From assembly GCA_025201865.1 (NCBI GenBank), contig MU602700.1, forward strand, positions 1,805-54,110: a stretch of DNA of 52,306 bases, written 5' to 3'. Under the pieces are notes generated by a model. It worked only from the letters and a program-made list of their open reading frames with translations. It had not been told where the DNA came from and did no database searches. Numbering within the stretch: position 1 is the first letter of the stretch; each line of letters begins with the position of its first letter. Origin of the DNA: Ramicandelaber brevisporus (Eukaryota; Kickxellomycota; Ramicandelaberales; Ramicandelaberaceae). Of this stretch, positions 20,740-29,917 are shown in pieces. The translations under genes were made by a program, and so were the position numbers.

Positions 20740-20982
20740 ACTCTCGTCTGAGTGCGGGTCGCGTTTGGAACCGCGTCAAAAAACACGACTTTTTTTTTTT
20801 AAAACCTTCAGCAAGCAACTCCACGTAAAAAGAGAATAAAACGCGACCTAAATCTCGTGTGCATACCTCCACGGTTATAGATTAGGGTTTCTTTGCTGAG
20901 AGGGAACACATACCGACGCCGCCATCTTGTCATCTTGTCAGTCTGCTCTGCATCTCTTTGCTTTTTCCCCTCTCCCCCTACT

Positions 20983-23064
20983 ATGGGTTTCTCGTGGTTT
21001 CGTAGCAGCGGAAGTGAACACCCGTCTAGCTCGCAGGAACACGTGCGCAATGAGCACAATGGGCAGCACGATGGTAGCCATAATCATCATCATCAACATC
21101 ATCAGCAACAACAACATTCTACAGCAGATCGCAATTTTGGCTTAAAAGTACCTGCATTCACATCACACTATCCGGCACATCGTGAAGCACGCATTAGACG
21201 ATTGTTTGCCGAGTTGGATCCTGCTGGAACTGGGTTTCTAGACGCTCGAGCCATCGAACAGCACTACGACATTCGGAGGTCGGATTTGAACTTGTCACAG
21301 CAGACTGTCGATAACAAAGATACTGCCACTGTGTCGGACAATGCGCATGTGACAGCAAAAGCAACAACAGCAGCAGCAACAGCAGCAACAGCAGGAAAAG
21401 ATGGTCTGAGCTCATCAGTGTCGACGGATGTAGTGCCTCCTAGCCGCCGATATGCAATGCAACTGTTAAAAGTTAGCGATACAAATAGTGATGGTAGAGT
21501 TGATTATGATGAATTTAGAGCATTTGTATTGGCAAAAGAGAGACAATTATGGCATATTTTCCAGGACATTGATACTTCTCATGACCATAGTTTGCAACTG
21601 GAAGAACTGCGCCACTCGTTGGATCAGGTTAATCAAAGAAGAGGACTCAGATTGCAGTTGCACACTGCAAACGGGAAAGACAGTAGCAGTGGCAGTAGCA
21701 GTGGCAGTGACAGTGATGGTAGATTTTTGGATGCTGGATTGCATGGGCTGAATCCGGAAGATGCATTGCATATTTTGCACGTATTGGACCGTGATGGAGA
21801 TGGCCATGTGGATTTTGAAGAATGGCGCGATGCTCTGCTGTTGCTGCCGGTCACTGATACGACGGTGGATAATGTATTTGGGTACTTGCGTGGCACTATT
21901 GACCGCCCCGTGGGTCCTGATGGAGAGGTTGCAGTGCCAGCCGAGCCAATCTCACCAGGCACCACATGGGCTCAGGCAGCCAAGCTGTTCATTGCTGGAG
22001 GTGTGGCTGGAGCAGTCAGTCGCACAGCCACAGCCCCGTTGGATCGAATGCGAGTATATCTTCAGACAGTTGCGCGCAACACTACTCCTCAGCAGCAACA
22101 GCCACAGCGTCTATCCATTCCAATGGTTGCCCAGGAGCTGTATCGGGCTGGTGGCCTGAAGACATTCTGGACTGGCAATGGTCTCAATGTGCTCAAAATT
22201 GCTCCAGAATCAGCCATTAAGTTTGTCAGCTATGAATATGGCAAATACATTTTACTGACGCTGAAGCGAGATGTTATTGAATTGGCTCATCAACATCGGA
22301 TATCAGCGTTCATGTCTCACCACACGCATAACGGTGAAAATGGCTCGGAATATGACATGGATGAGCAGGCTGATATCACATTGAGTCCAGTTGGCCGATT
22401 CATGGCTGGTGGAATAGCCGGTGTCATCTCGCAATCTGCCATCTACCCGCTTGAAACTATGAAGACGCGCATCATGTCAACTGCTGGAATTGTCAGACAA
22501 GATCGATCTGGAGTGGTCGAAACTTCAACCAGCCAAAGCGCAAACGGCACAAAATGGCGCCAAAACAGCATAGTGAATGTTGCTCGGGACATGTACAGAA
22601 CTGGAGGCGGCAAAGCTTTCTTCCGTGGACTGGTCCCATCCCTGCTTGGCATTTTCCCACTGGCTGCCATCGACTTGTCTCTCTTTGATGCCCTAAAGCG
22701 GTGGTACATTACTAGGCAAGCGACCCAGGCATCGTCTCTATCTGCCGGACAGACAGATATTGACCATGAACCTGGCCCGCTGACCACTCTAGTATTTGGT
22801 ATGATTTCAGGCTCGGTTGGTGCTACAACCGTGTATCCGTTGGCTGTTGTTCGCACTCGAATGCAGGCGCAGGGCACAGTTGCCCATCCCCACAAATACT
22901 CATCGATGCGAGAGTGTTTCTCTGTTTCGTTTCAGAGACATGGGTACAAGGGCTTTTACGCTGGTCTCAGTGCCTCTTTGATTAAGGTTGTGCCAGCGGT
23001 GGGCATTACGTATGTTGTGTATGAATGGAGCAAGCGAAAACTTGGCGTTAACCAAAGTAGATAA
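20983..23064 (+). CDS. Calcium-dependent mitochondrial ATP-Mg/Pi carrier (SCaMC type)
   Basis: This inner-membrane carrier exchanges ATP-Mg for phosphate and is gated by calcium sensed in the intermembrane space. The 693-aa product has four EF-hand-like segments, the clearest being 'DTNSDGRVDYDEF' near 165-177 and 'DRDGDGHVDFEEW' near 269-281. Three carrier repeats follow with signatures 'APLDRMRV', 'YPLETMKTR' and 'YPLAVVRTRMQAQG'; the last is typical of the SCaMC branch. The N-terminus carries a His/Gln-rich stretch near 27-45, and an Ala/Thr-rich insertion near 120-140 separates EF-hands 1 and 2, making it longer than the 470-540 aa usual in the family. The open frame begins earlier at TTG; the first ATG (20983) is used. 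Confidence 0.93.
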   Translation: MGFSWFRSSGSEHPSSSQEHVRNEHNGQHDGSHNHHHQHHQQQQHSTADRNFGLKVPAFTSHYPAHREARIRRLFAELDPAGTGFLDARAIEQHYDIRRSDLNLSQQTVDNKDTATVSDNAHVTAKATTAAATAATAGKDGLSSSVSTDVVPPSRRYAMQLLKVSDTNSDGRVDYDEFRAFVLAKERQLWHIFQDIDTSHDHSLQLEELRHSLDQVNQRRGLRLQLHTANGKDSSSGSSSGSDSDGRFLDAGLHGLNPEDALHILHVLDRDGDGHVDFEEWRDALLLLPVTDTTVDNVFGYLRGTIDRPVGPDGEVAVPAEPISPGTTWAQAAKLFIAGGVAGAVSRTATAPLDRMRVYLQTVARNTTPQQQQPQRLSIPMVAQELYRAGGLKTFWTGNGLNVLKIAPESAIKFVSYEYGKYILLTLKRDVIELAHQHRISAFMSHHTHNGENGSEYDMDEQADITLSPVGRFMAGGIAGVISQSAIYPLETMKTRIMSTAGIVRQDRSGVVETSTSQSANGTKWRQNSIVNVARDMYRTGGGKAFFRGLVPSLLGIFPLAAIDLSLFDALKRWYITRQATQASSLSAGQTDIDHEPGPLTTLVFGMISGSVGATTVYPLAVVRTRMQAQGTVAHPHKYSSMRECFSVSFQRHGYKGFYAGLSASLIKVVPAVGITYVVYEWSKRKLGVNQSR

Positions 23065-23112
23065 ATGTGTTTTGACGGTTAAGAGTTAAAAATCAGCGAT
23101 GAATAAATCTTT

Positions 23113-23765
23113 TTAAGAGAGTTGAGTTAGAGTCTGAACCAATGTCGAACTGGCAAGGGATTGCTCTGTGATGACGCCAGGATGTTCACCAGCGGCTGTG
23201 GTATCGTCTTCCACTGTTGAAGATTGCGACGGAATATGTACGAGATAGCTCAATACTGGCACGGGATTGGCGGTAGAGTTCGCCGATGCCGAGGTTAGCG
23301 CGGCGACGGTGGCAAGCGAGGTGACATTCGATCTGCTGCAGTCAATGTGAGCCACAGGCAAAATGTGCCGGACCATGTGCATTGTGCCTTCAGCCGACGA
23401 TGCAAACAGCAATTTCCTCTGGTCAACCCAGTCAAACACACCGGCATCCTTAAGCACACCCTTAATTATGGCCTGCTTTTCATTCGAAGTTGCGTCGGTA
23501 GGGATGATGGCTACCAAATTAAGATCAAACTGGCTGGCTAGCGTCGTCACTGCAGCAATGGATTCGCTGGAGACAGTTTGGAGATTCGAGTCAAATACAA
23601 TCTCATTGAGGACAATTGTCATCTTGGGACGACTACTAGCACTTGCTGACGAAGCTGCTCTCAGCCATCTCATCGTGTGTGCCTTTATCCCTGATGAGTT
23701 TGATGCCTGTCGTGGCTGTGATGCTAATGGCTGTGGCGACTGCCGAGATTGCGGCTGTGGCTGTG

Positions 23766-23805
<40 letters not shown>

Positions 23806-23940
23806 TTGCTGATTGCTCGAACCGGCCGAGGTGTCGTCGCTCGCGAACAGTCGATACGCCGCGTAGGCGATTGCAGCGGCCACTGCTATAGTCGATACAA
23901 TTGTCACCGCAGCTGAAGTGTCTCGCTGTCTTCGGCTCAT
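23113..23940 (-). CDS. PEX22: Peroxisomal membrane anchor Pex22
   Basis: Pex22 anchors and activates the ubiquitin-conjugating enzyme Pex4 on the peroxisome, needed to recycle the import receptor Pex5. The 275-aa product has a short basic N-terminus ('MSRRQRDT'), one membrane segment near residues 9-29 and a polyglutamine linker near 42-60. The soluble domain follows: 'PKMTIVLNEIVFDS', a helix-rich middle and 'RKLLFASSAEGTMHMVRHI', which fits the Pex22 fold, where a segment about lost or degraded counterparts precedes a conserved His-Ile/Val-Arg-His motif. The ATG at 23940 opens the anchor; a longer frame upstream is repetitive. It is convergent with the carrier gene (48 bp between stops). 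The family is divergent, so the call is good but not certain. Confidence 0.75.
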
Positions 23941-24415
23941 CTTGTCGCTTTTTAGAAAAAAAAAAGTCTGAAAATAAAAAAAAAATTCCGAGAAAAAAGA
24001 AGAAATGGCACCGAAAGTGCCGATATCTTGAGTGTATTGAATTAGACTTTTTAATGAAGTGATCATTGGGGAAGGAAAGACAAAGAATGCTGCGGATGGA
24101 CGTGCACATTCATCAACACTACTGTTGTCATTGTCATTGTCATTGTCATTACTGCGGACAATCCAAGTCATCTGGAGGAAGGAGGAGGGGAGAGCGTCAT
24201 GTTGGGCAGGTTTGTGAAGAGTCATATCTGCTCTCCTATTTAGAGTTCAGGCACGTCTTAATGGGAGAGAGCAGCGGAACTTGTCTTTCCAGGGAAATCC
24301 ACAAAGAAAAAATAACAAGACCACTACAGACCACTACAGACCACTACAGACCACTGCACACCACCACAGACAGATCGGCAATAGCAGCGAAAGCAGAACA
24401 GCAACTAAAAGAATA
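23941..24415. promoter_or_regulatory. Divergent promoter, PEX22 / SES1
   Basis: A 475-bp divergent spacer. A/T-rich runs adjoin the PEX22 ATG (23950-24000), a CATTGT/CATTGTCATTGTC repeat lies near 24124-24150, and the decamer array (24320-24370) is 45 bp before the SES1 ATG. No gene is supported. Confidence 0.45.
24320..24370. repeat. Decamer tandem array (ACCACTACAG family)
   Basis: Five units with an exact 10-bp period: three perfect copies of CCACTACAGA, then CCACTGCACA and CCACCACAGA. The array ends 45 bp upstream of the seryl-tRNA synthetase ATG, so it probably lies in the promoter or 5' leader. Confidence 0.85.
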
Positions 24416-25822
24416 ATGCTCGATATCACCCTATTCCAGACCGAGAAGGGCGGCAATCCGGAGCTGATCCGCCAGTCCCAGATCAAGCGTGGAGCAAAGC
24501 CCGAGACGGTCGATGAGATCATCGCGCTCTACACTGCCTGGACCAAGCTCAAGTTCGACCTGGACAACTTCAACCGCGACATCAATGCGACCCAAAAGCT
24601 TATCGGCCAGAAGTACAAGGCAAAGGAGGACGCCTCGGAGCTCGTTGCCACCAAAGAGGAGCTCGTGCGCAAGAAGGAGCAGTGCATTGCTGCCGAGGTT
24701 GAGGCCAAGCAGGTGCTCGACAACAAGCTCAAGGTCATTGGCAACCTCGTCCACGATTCCGTGCCAGTGTCTCTTACCGAGGATGACAATGTAACCGTCA
24801 AGGTCTTTAACGGACCAACCGAGGCCGAGCTGATGGTCGCCACCAACAACACCGCCGGCGAGCCAGTTAAGGTTGACGGCATTCTCTCCCACCACGAGCT
24901 CCTGTACCGCATTGGCGGCTACGACCCAGAGCGCGGCACCAAGGTTGCCAGCCACCGCGGCTACTTCCTCACCGGCGTCGGCGTTGAGCTCAACATGGCC
25001 ATCATCAACTACGGCATGCGTTTCTTGAACGAGAGGGAGTTCAAGTTGATGCAGACTCCATTCTTCATGAAGAGATCCCTCATGGCCAAGACTGCCCAGC
25101 TCGAGGACTTTGACGAGGCTCTGTACAAGATTGTCGACAATGCCGCCGACGACCAGGACGAGAAGTATCTCATCGCCACCTCTGAGCAGCCAATCTCTGC
25201 CTACCACTCTGGCGAGTGGGTCAACGAGTCTGAGCTGCCACTCAAGTACGGCGGCTACTCGACCAACTTCCGCAAGGAGGCCGGCAAGCACGGCAAGGAC
25301 ACCTGGGGTATCTTCCGTGTGCATCAGTTCGAGAAGCTCGAGCAGCTGGTCTTCACCGAGCCAGAGAAGTCCTGGGCTATGCACGAGGAGATGCTGCGCA
25401 ATGCCGAGGAGTTCAACCAGTCCCTTGGCCTCAAATACCGCGTCATCAACATTGTGTCTGGTGCACTGAACAACGCTGCTGCCAAGAAGTACGATCTCGA
25501 GGCGTGGTTCCCATACCAGGGCGAGTACAAGGAGCTCGTCTCTGCCTCCAACTGCACCGACTACCAGTCTCGTCCTCTCGAGATCCGATGCGGCTCCAAG
25601 AAGCTGAACGAGACCGAGAAGCGCTACGTCCACTGCCTCAACGCCACCCTTTCCGCCACCGGCCGTACCATCTGCGCCATCCTCGAGAACTGGCAGACCC
25701 CAACCGGTGTCAAGATCCCACCAGTTCTTGTGCCATACATGGGCGGCAAGACTCACCTTCCATTCGTCCGTGACATGCCAGCTCCACCAACCGGCGCTGC
25801 CACCAAGGCCAAGAAGAAGTAA
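24416..25822 (+). CDS. SES1: Cytosolic seryl-tRNA synthetase
   Basis: A class II synthetase that charges tRNA-Ser in the cytosol. The 468-aa product opens 'MLDITLFQTEKGGNPELIRQ', the standard eukaryotic start, then a helical tRNA-binding arm (about 30-105). Motif 2 is seen in 'TNFRKEAGKHGKDTWGIFRV', followed by 'HQFEKLEQ'. The serine-site segment 'SASNCTDYQSRPLEIRCG' and motif 3, 'HCLNATLSATGRTICAILEN' with its conserved Arg, complete the active site. The C-terminal tail is basic ('KAKKK'). Codon use is highly biased toward C/G-ending codons but uses CCA for proline throughout, consistent with high expression. The frame is open for 45 codons upstream without an ATG. A long antisense frame under this gene is a composition shadow. 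Confidence 0.97.
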   Translation: MLDITLFQTEKGGNPELIRQSQIKRGAKPETVDEIIALYTAWTKLKFDLDNFNRDINATQKLIGQKYKAKEDASELVATKEELVRKKEQCIAAEVEAKQVLDNKLKVIGNLVHDSVPVSLTEDDNVTVKVFNGPTEAELMVATNNTAGEPVKVDGILSHHELLYRIGGYDPERGTKVASHRGYFLTGVGVELNMAIINYGMRFLNEREFKLMQTPFFMKRSLMAKTAQLEDFDEALYKIVDNAADDQDEKYLIATSEQPISAYHSGEWVNESELPLKYGGYSTNFRKEAGKHGKDTWGIFRVHQFEKLEQLVFTEPEKSWAMHEEMLRNAEEFNQSLGLKYRVINIVSGALNNAAAKKYDLEAWFPYQGEYKELVSASNCTDYQSRPLEIRCGSKKLNETEKRYVHCLNATLSATGRTICAILENWQTPTGVKIPPVLVPYMGGKTHLPFVRDMPAPPTGAATKAKKK

Positions 25823-25887
25823 ATATCTCTCTGCATCTGCCTCTCTTCATTCCTTTTAACTATCATCTTTTCTTGTACACTCAGGTT

Positions 25888-26157
25888 ATGACACGACGTC
25901 CTGTGGATTTGGGTTGTCATTTGAGAGCTATCCCGTGTACGGTTACATTAGTGTCTGTGTCTGTGTGTGTACCACGATGGATGCGGTCACGATGTTGCAA
26001 ACATTTCGCGGTTCTTGTGACCTCATCTGTGCCCAACCACTCGCCCTTTATTTTTATACCAAGCAGCAACAATCGCATACCAGCGAACGAACGAACAAGC
26101 GAACGAACAGACGAACAAACGAACGAACAAACGAACAAAAGAACAGACGAACGATAG
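25888..26157 (+). other. In-frame upstream ORF abutting hexokinase A
   Basis: An ATG at 25888 opens an 89-codon frame in register with the hexokinase. Its TAG at 26155-26157 is immediately followed by the hexokinase ATG. The last third is encoded by the GAAC repeat and has no protein character, so it is more likely leader or promoter sequence than a real protein. It would matter only if the transcript starts this far upstream. Confidence 0.25.
26083..26155. repeat. GAAC tetranucleotide array
   Basis: Imperfect GAAC/GAACAGAC/AAAC units run up to the hexokinase A start codon. As RNA the stretch is rich in unpaired A and C, which would give an unstructured leader. Confidence 0.85.
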
Positions 26158-27747
26158 ATGACCAGTACTGCAGAGAGTGTTCAGAAGGTGCTTGACCAAT
26201 TCAGCGTTACAGACGCGACGCTGCACGCCATCGCAAGCCGGCTTTCTCTAGAGATGGACGCTGGACTTGCTGACCCAGAAACGCGCCAGGCCAAGTTCAC
26301 ATCCAAGGGCATCCCTGCCCTTGCCATGCTGCCATCGTATATCCCTGGCAAGCCAACGGGCAGCGAGTCTGGTGTCTACGCTGCACTCGACTTGGGCGGC
26401 ACCAACTTCCGTGTCAGCGTTGTCGAGCTCTTTAACGCGCTTCAACAGGAGCACTTGAATCCGAATGACGGCCAGCAAGCGGAGAAGGTGACAGTGACGC
26501 AGACCAAGATGCCGATTCCACTCGAGCTCAAGTCAGCGCACATTGACGAGCTGCACGAGTACATGTGTGGGCGCATGCTCAAGTATCTCAAGGATATAAT
26601 GGCGAGCAGTAACCGCAAGACCACTGAAGCAGCTGGTGCAGCAACCGCCGTTAACTTTAACTGTCCAGTTGGCTATACATTCTCATATCCGGTGGACCAG
26701 CGCGGAGCTGCCAGCGGTGTGCTCACTCAGTGGACAAAGGAGTTCTCGTGCCCTGGTGCGGTTGGCAATGACATTGTGGCTCTGATCAACAAGTCACTCG
26801 CTGAAACGGCAGCCAAACAGTCTCTTCGCGCCAGCTCTGATGATAATGGTGTTGCGATGCACGCTCATGTGGCTGCCATCCTGAACGATACCGTAGCCGC
26901 ACTTCTGGCTGCCGCCTATCTGGACCCACGCACCTGCATCGGCGTCATTGCTGGCACTGGCAGCAACGCGTGCTATCTGGAGAAGATCTCGCGTATCATC
27001 AAGCTGGATCCCACCTGGAAGGAGAACTACTCCACGCAGTCCGGCAAGGCGAATCTCGATGACGAGGTGATGGCCATTAACATTGAATGGGGTGCTGCGG
27101 ATGCCGGTCGCCAAGTTCTGCCATTCACCGAGTACGATGTTCAGCTGGACAAGGAGTCGTCGATTCCTGGGGCACAGTTGTTTGAGAAGACCATTTCCGG
27201 CAAATATCTGGGTGAAATTGTGCGTCTTGTGCTGGCCGATCTCATTCAAAAGAAGGTGCTCTTCGCCTCGGCATCTGCATTGGTCAGACCACCACCACCC
27301 TATAACCTTGAAACGGAAGACCTTGGCACTATCTTGAACAACGCCAATACGGATGTGGATGGTCCAATTGGCACTCTTATCGCCACAAAGTTTAAATCTG
27401 CCGACACTGGCTTCACGCCGTCGCCAGAGGATATTGCCACCATTCGCCAGGTTTGTTCTGCCGTGGTTCGCCGTGCTGGCAAGTTCATGGGTGCTGGCTT
27501 AGTCACGCTGCTGAAGCGCAGCGTCTCTCCAGCTGATTTGGATATCAACACATCTCCTGGTGTTGTGATTGCAGTCGATGGAGCGCTCTGGAAGTTCATG
27601 AGCGAGTTCCGCGACGCTGTCAAGGAGGGCATGCAGATTGTGTTTGGCGACGAGAACAACATGAAGGGTGTTTCGTTCTTCCCTGTCAAGTCAGGTAGTT
27701 CGATTGGAGCCGCCATTGCTGCAATGATGGTCACACGTGGTCACTAA
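26158..27747 (+). CDS. Hexokinase A
   Basis: A sugar kinase that phosphorylates glucose or a related hexose with ATP at the entry to glycolysis. The 529-aa product has the ATP-phosphate loop 'LDLGGTNFRVSVVEL' near 77-91, the sugar-binding signature 'VGYTFSYPVDQ', then 'QWTKEF', the catalytic Asp in 'LNDTV' (D244), 'GVIAGTGSNACYLEK', 'INIEWGA' and 'FEKTISGKYLGEIVR'. All sugar-contact residues expected in the family are present; only the Gly of WTKGF is Glu here. It shares little sequence with hexokinase B 4.7 kb away, so this is an old duplication. Whether it prefers glucose, fructose or an amino sugar cannot be read from sequence. The start is the ATG directly after an upstream TAG. Confidence 0.93.
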   Translation: MTSTAESVQKVLDQFSVTDATLHAIASRLSLEMDAGLADPETRQAKFTSKGIPALAMLPSYIPGKPTGSESGVYAALDLGGTNFRVSVVELFNALQQEHLNPNDGQQAEKVTVTQTKMPIPLELKSAHIDELHEYMCGRMLKYLKDIMASSNRKTTEAAGAATAVNFNCPVGYTFSYPVDQRGAASGVLTQWTKEFSCPGAVGNDIVALINKSLAETAAKQSLRASSDDNGVAMHAHVAAILNDTVAALLAAAYLDPRTCIGVIAGTGSNACYLEKISRIIKLDPTWKENYSTQSGKANLDDEVMAINIEWGAADAGRQVLPFTEYDVQLDKESSIPGAQLFEKTISGKYLGEIVRLVLADLIQKKVLFASASALVRPPPPYNLETEDLGTILNNANTDVDGPIGTLIATKFKSADTGFTPSPEDIATIRQVCSAVVRRAGKFMGAGLVTLLKRSVSPADLDINTSPGVVIAVDGALWKFMSEFRDAVKEGMQIVFGDENNMKGVSFFPVKSGSSIGAAIAAMMVTRGH

Positions 27748-27930
27748 TTCACTCGCTGTTTCTTTTCTTTTAAGTCTGGTTTAGTTTTGGGTTAAAGTTT
27801 TAAGTTATGTCTATTCTTAGGCTTACAATTGCATGTGTATCTTTAATGAATCAAAAGTAAAAAAGACTAAATAAGAGGGAAGAGAATGAATACGAGCCAG
27901 CGTGTTCAGAACTTTAGATGTCTTGGAAGG

Positions 27931-28953
27931 TTAGTTTTGACAAGTGCATGTGCAGGCACAGTTGCCATTTCCGCCACTGTAAAATCTGCTTGAAATTGGA
28001 GTGTACGTTGAAGTTGACGATGGCAAAGGCGTTGTAGATGTTGTTGATGTTGTAGATGTTGTAGACGTTGTAGACGTTGTAGACGTTGTTGACGTTGTTG
28101 TCATAGTCGGATCTGTAGTCGGAGGTGGAGTGTAGACTGGAGGTGCTGTAATAGTGGTTGGAGATGGAGTATGAACTGGTGGTGTTGTAATGGTAGTTGG
28201 AGGTGGAGTGTAGACGGGTGGCACTGTAATGGTAGTTGAGGGTGGAGTGTAAACTGGTGGCACTGTAATGGTAATCGGCGGTGGCTGCGTTACTGAGGGG
28301 GTAGACACAGGCGGATTCTGAACAGGTGGCACATAACCTGGCGGCTGTTTACCAGTGTATCCTCGCGGAGCAATCATGCCAATTCTTACGGCCTTTCCAG
28401 TCCAGCCATATGCATTCGGAGCAGAGAAATCCATCGACCAAGAATGGCATCTGCCGCCAGCATCCTTATATATGCTGAGCTTGTAAGCAGACGAGCAAGT
28501 TGTGTACGTGTTGCTCAGCAAGAGATCACGGTGATCTTTGTGGTTGTACCAAGCCCACATAATACTGTCCATGTCTGGCCAGAATCCAGAATAGCCAGCA
28601 ATCTCACCTGTGGCTCTAGGGTCGAATTTGCAGGTCGCTTTATATGCAGCCGGGCCAGCCTCTCCTGCAAGATGTTGCTGAACATTGCGCTGGGCCATCA
28701 GCTGGACCTCTTGCTGTGAGTAGGAGTTGCCGCATTCGAGATACATTAACGGCGGCTTGCCCATCATGGCGCGATACCAGTTTGCCATTTCGCAAAGCTG
28801 TCTTGCGTCGAAAACTGCGGCAACGCCAGTGTTGGGAATCTTTGGAGGTTCTGGGATTTTTACGCAGTCGGCTTGATCCTGGTTGATGTTACCTGCAAGT
28901 GCAACGGCGGCCAGCGCGGTTGCTGAGGCAATAATATAGCTGAAGTAACGCAT
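27931..28953 (-). CDS. Secreted CAP/SCP-domain protein with Pro/Thr-rich tail
   Basis: A probable cell-wall or extracellular protein. The 340-aa product starts with a signal peptide ('MRYFSYIIASATALAAVALA'). A CAP-like domain occupies about residues 45-200, with 'MANWYRAMMGKPPLMYLECG' matching the N-terminal NxxRxxxGxPPL motif, 'GEIAGYSG' in place of GENIA-G, and 'YNHKDHRDLLLS' in place of the GHR-NIL motif. This resembles the YkwD-like branch more than plant PR-1. Then come four 13-aa repeats of the type TTITxPPVYTPPP (about 230-280) and a Ser/Thr run with a three-residue period, likely O-mannosylated. The extreme C-terminus is 'NCACTCTCQN', four cysteines at alternate positions. CAP proteins bind sterols or fatty acids in yeast (Pry1); the role here is not known. 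Confidence 0.75.
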   Translation of the reverse strand: MRYFSYIIASATALAAVALAGNINQDQADCVKIPEPPKIPNTGVAAVFDARQLCEMANWYRAMMGKPPLMYLECGNSYSQQEVQLMAQRNVQQHLAGEAGPAAYKATCKFDPRATGEIAGYSGFWPDMDSIMWAWYNHKDHRDLLLSNTYTTCSSAYKLSIYKDAGGRCHSWSMDFSAPNAYGWTGKAVRIGMIAPRGYTGKQPPGYVPPVQNPPVSTPSVTQPPPITITVPPVYTPPSTTITVPPVYTPPPTTITTPPVHTPSPTTITAPPVYTPPPTTDPTMTTTSTTSTTSTTSTTSTTSTTSTTPLPSSTSTYTPISSRFYSGGNGNCACTCTCQN

Positions 28954-29356
28954 AATGTTAGAGAGGGAGAAAGTGAGAGAAAGATAGTGTGTAATATAAT
29001 AGTAGTAGACGTCCGCCAGGGAGGTCGTTTGTATCAGGAAAAAAAAATTGTAGACAGAGTATATGGAGAGGGAAAGAGAAACGGGAGGAACAGAGCTATT
29101 CGTTCCTGGCTGCTTGCCACCTCGTCCCTCTTATACTGTCACCATTAAGACAACTGGTACTACACTGTGCTAGCACTATTTTCAGCCGCCGGACTTGTGC
29201 AATTTGTTGCTGGCGTGCACTAACAACGGGAGGCATATTGTCATTGTACCTCACACAACAAAAGCACTGCGCACGCTTCCATTCATGCCAGTGCAATACT
29301 GTTGTATTGTATTTTGTTGGATTACCCGACCTCACCGTGACATCACCAGCAGATAT

Positions 29357-29405
29357 ACCGCGCGGTAAGGCTGAAGCAACACCGTCATATGGCTTACCGT
29401 GTGGT
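29357..29405. repeat. Inverted repeat / possible hairpin
   Basis: ACCGCGCGGTAAG (29357-29369) pairs with CTTACCGTGTGGT (29393-29405) over 13 positions, two of them G-T wobbles, around a 23-nt loop. The left arm also contains the perfect palindrome ACCGCGCGGT. Confidence 0.6.
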
Positions 29406-29772
29406 CTTCCATCTGTCTCTGTTACTAGCGATGTAGCTCGGAATTACATTGGCTCTCGGTGGGCTGAACCACCTACTGGCGACCTCCAATCACCTTAAGT
29501 ACGTGCCCCCATTCAGGCCGTTTGGTTCTTCCCACCTTTGCTGAGTTATATCACCCCTTTGAATCATACCATTACCTTCCTTACACTTGCCCCTCCCGTG
29601 CCTTCAAATCTGACATTTTAAACATGGTCTGGCATGTCCACTATCATATTTGCTGGGATGGCTAATTTAGTGTCCACTGTCCAAAACGGATTGTTTTATG
29701 TGATACAAGTGCCCAGAGTCTCGATTCGCACTGTGCAGCGACTGAAACGCAGTGTCCACAGTCAAAAGTATG

Positions 29773-29822
29773 TACACACACACACATACACATACACACA
29801 CTCCCTCTCTCTCTCTCTCTTT
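29773..29822. repeat. AC/CT dinucleotide microsatellite
   Basis: A compound (AC)n-(CT)n run about 95 bp before the chosen P450 start. Confidence 0.85.
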
Positions 29823-29917
29823 GAGAACCGACAGCCACGAGTGAATTGGCGGCCGCCCGCTTTTACCACTGTTTCTGTTGTGCAAACCACTTTGACAAAG
29901 AACTCTTTGCACTCCAT

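Larger units (their letters stand above)
20620..20982. promoter_or_regulatory. Divergent promoter, LSM5 / mitochondrial carrier
   Basis: A 363-bp spacer rich in simple repeats: (GT)n followed by GTAGGT hexamers at 20632-20670, close to the LSM5 ATG, and a polypyrimidine block of CTTTTTT heptamers at 20691-20739. A T/A run lies near 20790-20803. No ORF is supported. Confidence 0.5.
25823..26157. promoter_or_regulatory. Intergenic region and leader before hexokinase A
   Basis: A 335-bp region holding the SES1 3' end, a TATA-like TTTTTATACC near 26051, the GAAC tetranucleotide array (26083-26155), and an in-frame upstream ORF ending exactly at the hexokinase ATG. Confidence 0.45.
28954..29917. 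promoter_or_regulatory. Long divergent region, CAP protein / cytochrome P450
   Basis: The largest spacer between two neighbouring genes in the window (964 bp). It contains purine-rich tracts next to the CAP start, an imperfect 13-bp inverted repeat at 29357-29405 and an AC/CT microsatellite (29773-29822) shortly before the P450. Open frames here are short and not protein-like. A 5' exon of the P450 could be hidden here, but I see no convincing splice pair. Confidence 0.4.

Noticed and set aside
20880-20890. TTAGGG telomere-like word
   Set aside because: A single copy inside a promoter; no tandem array.
24431-25756. 441-codon antisense frame under the seryl-tRNA synthetase
   Set aside because: Tempting in view of the sense/antisense synthetase-ancestry idea, but it follows from strong C/G third-position bias on the coding strand, has no family motif, and its composition (Leu/Val/Gly-rich) is what the complement predicts.
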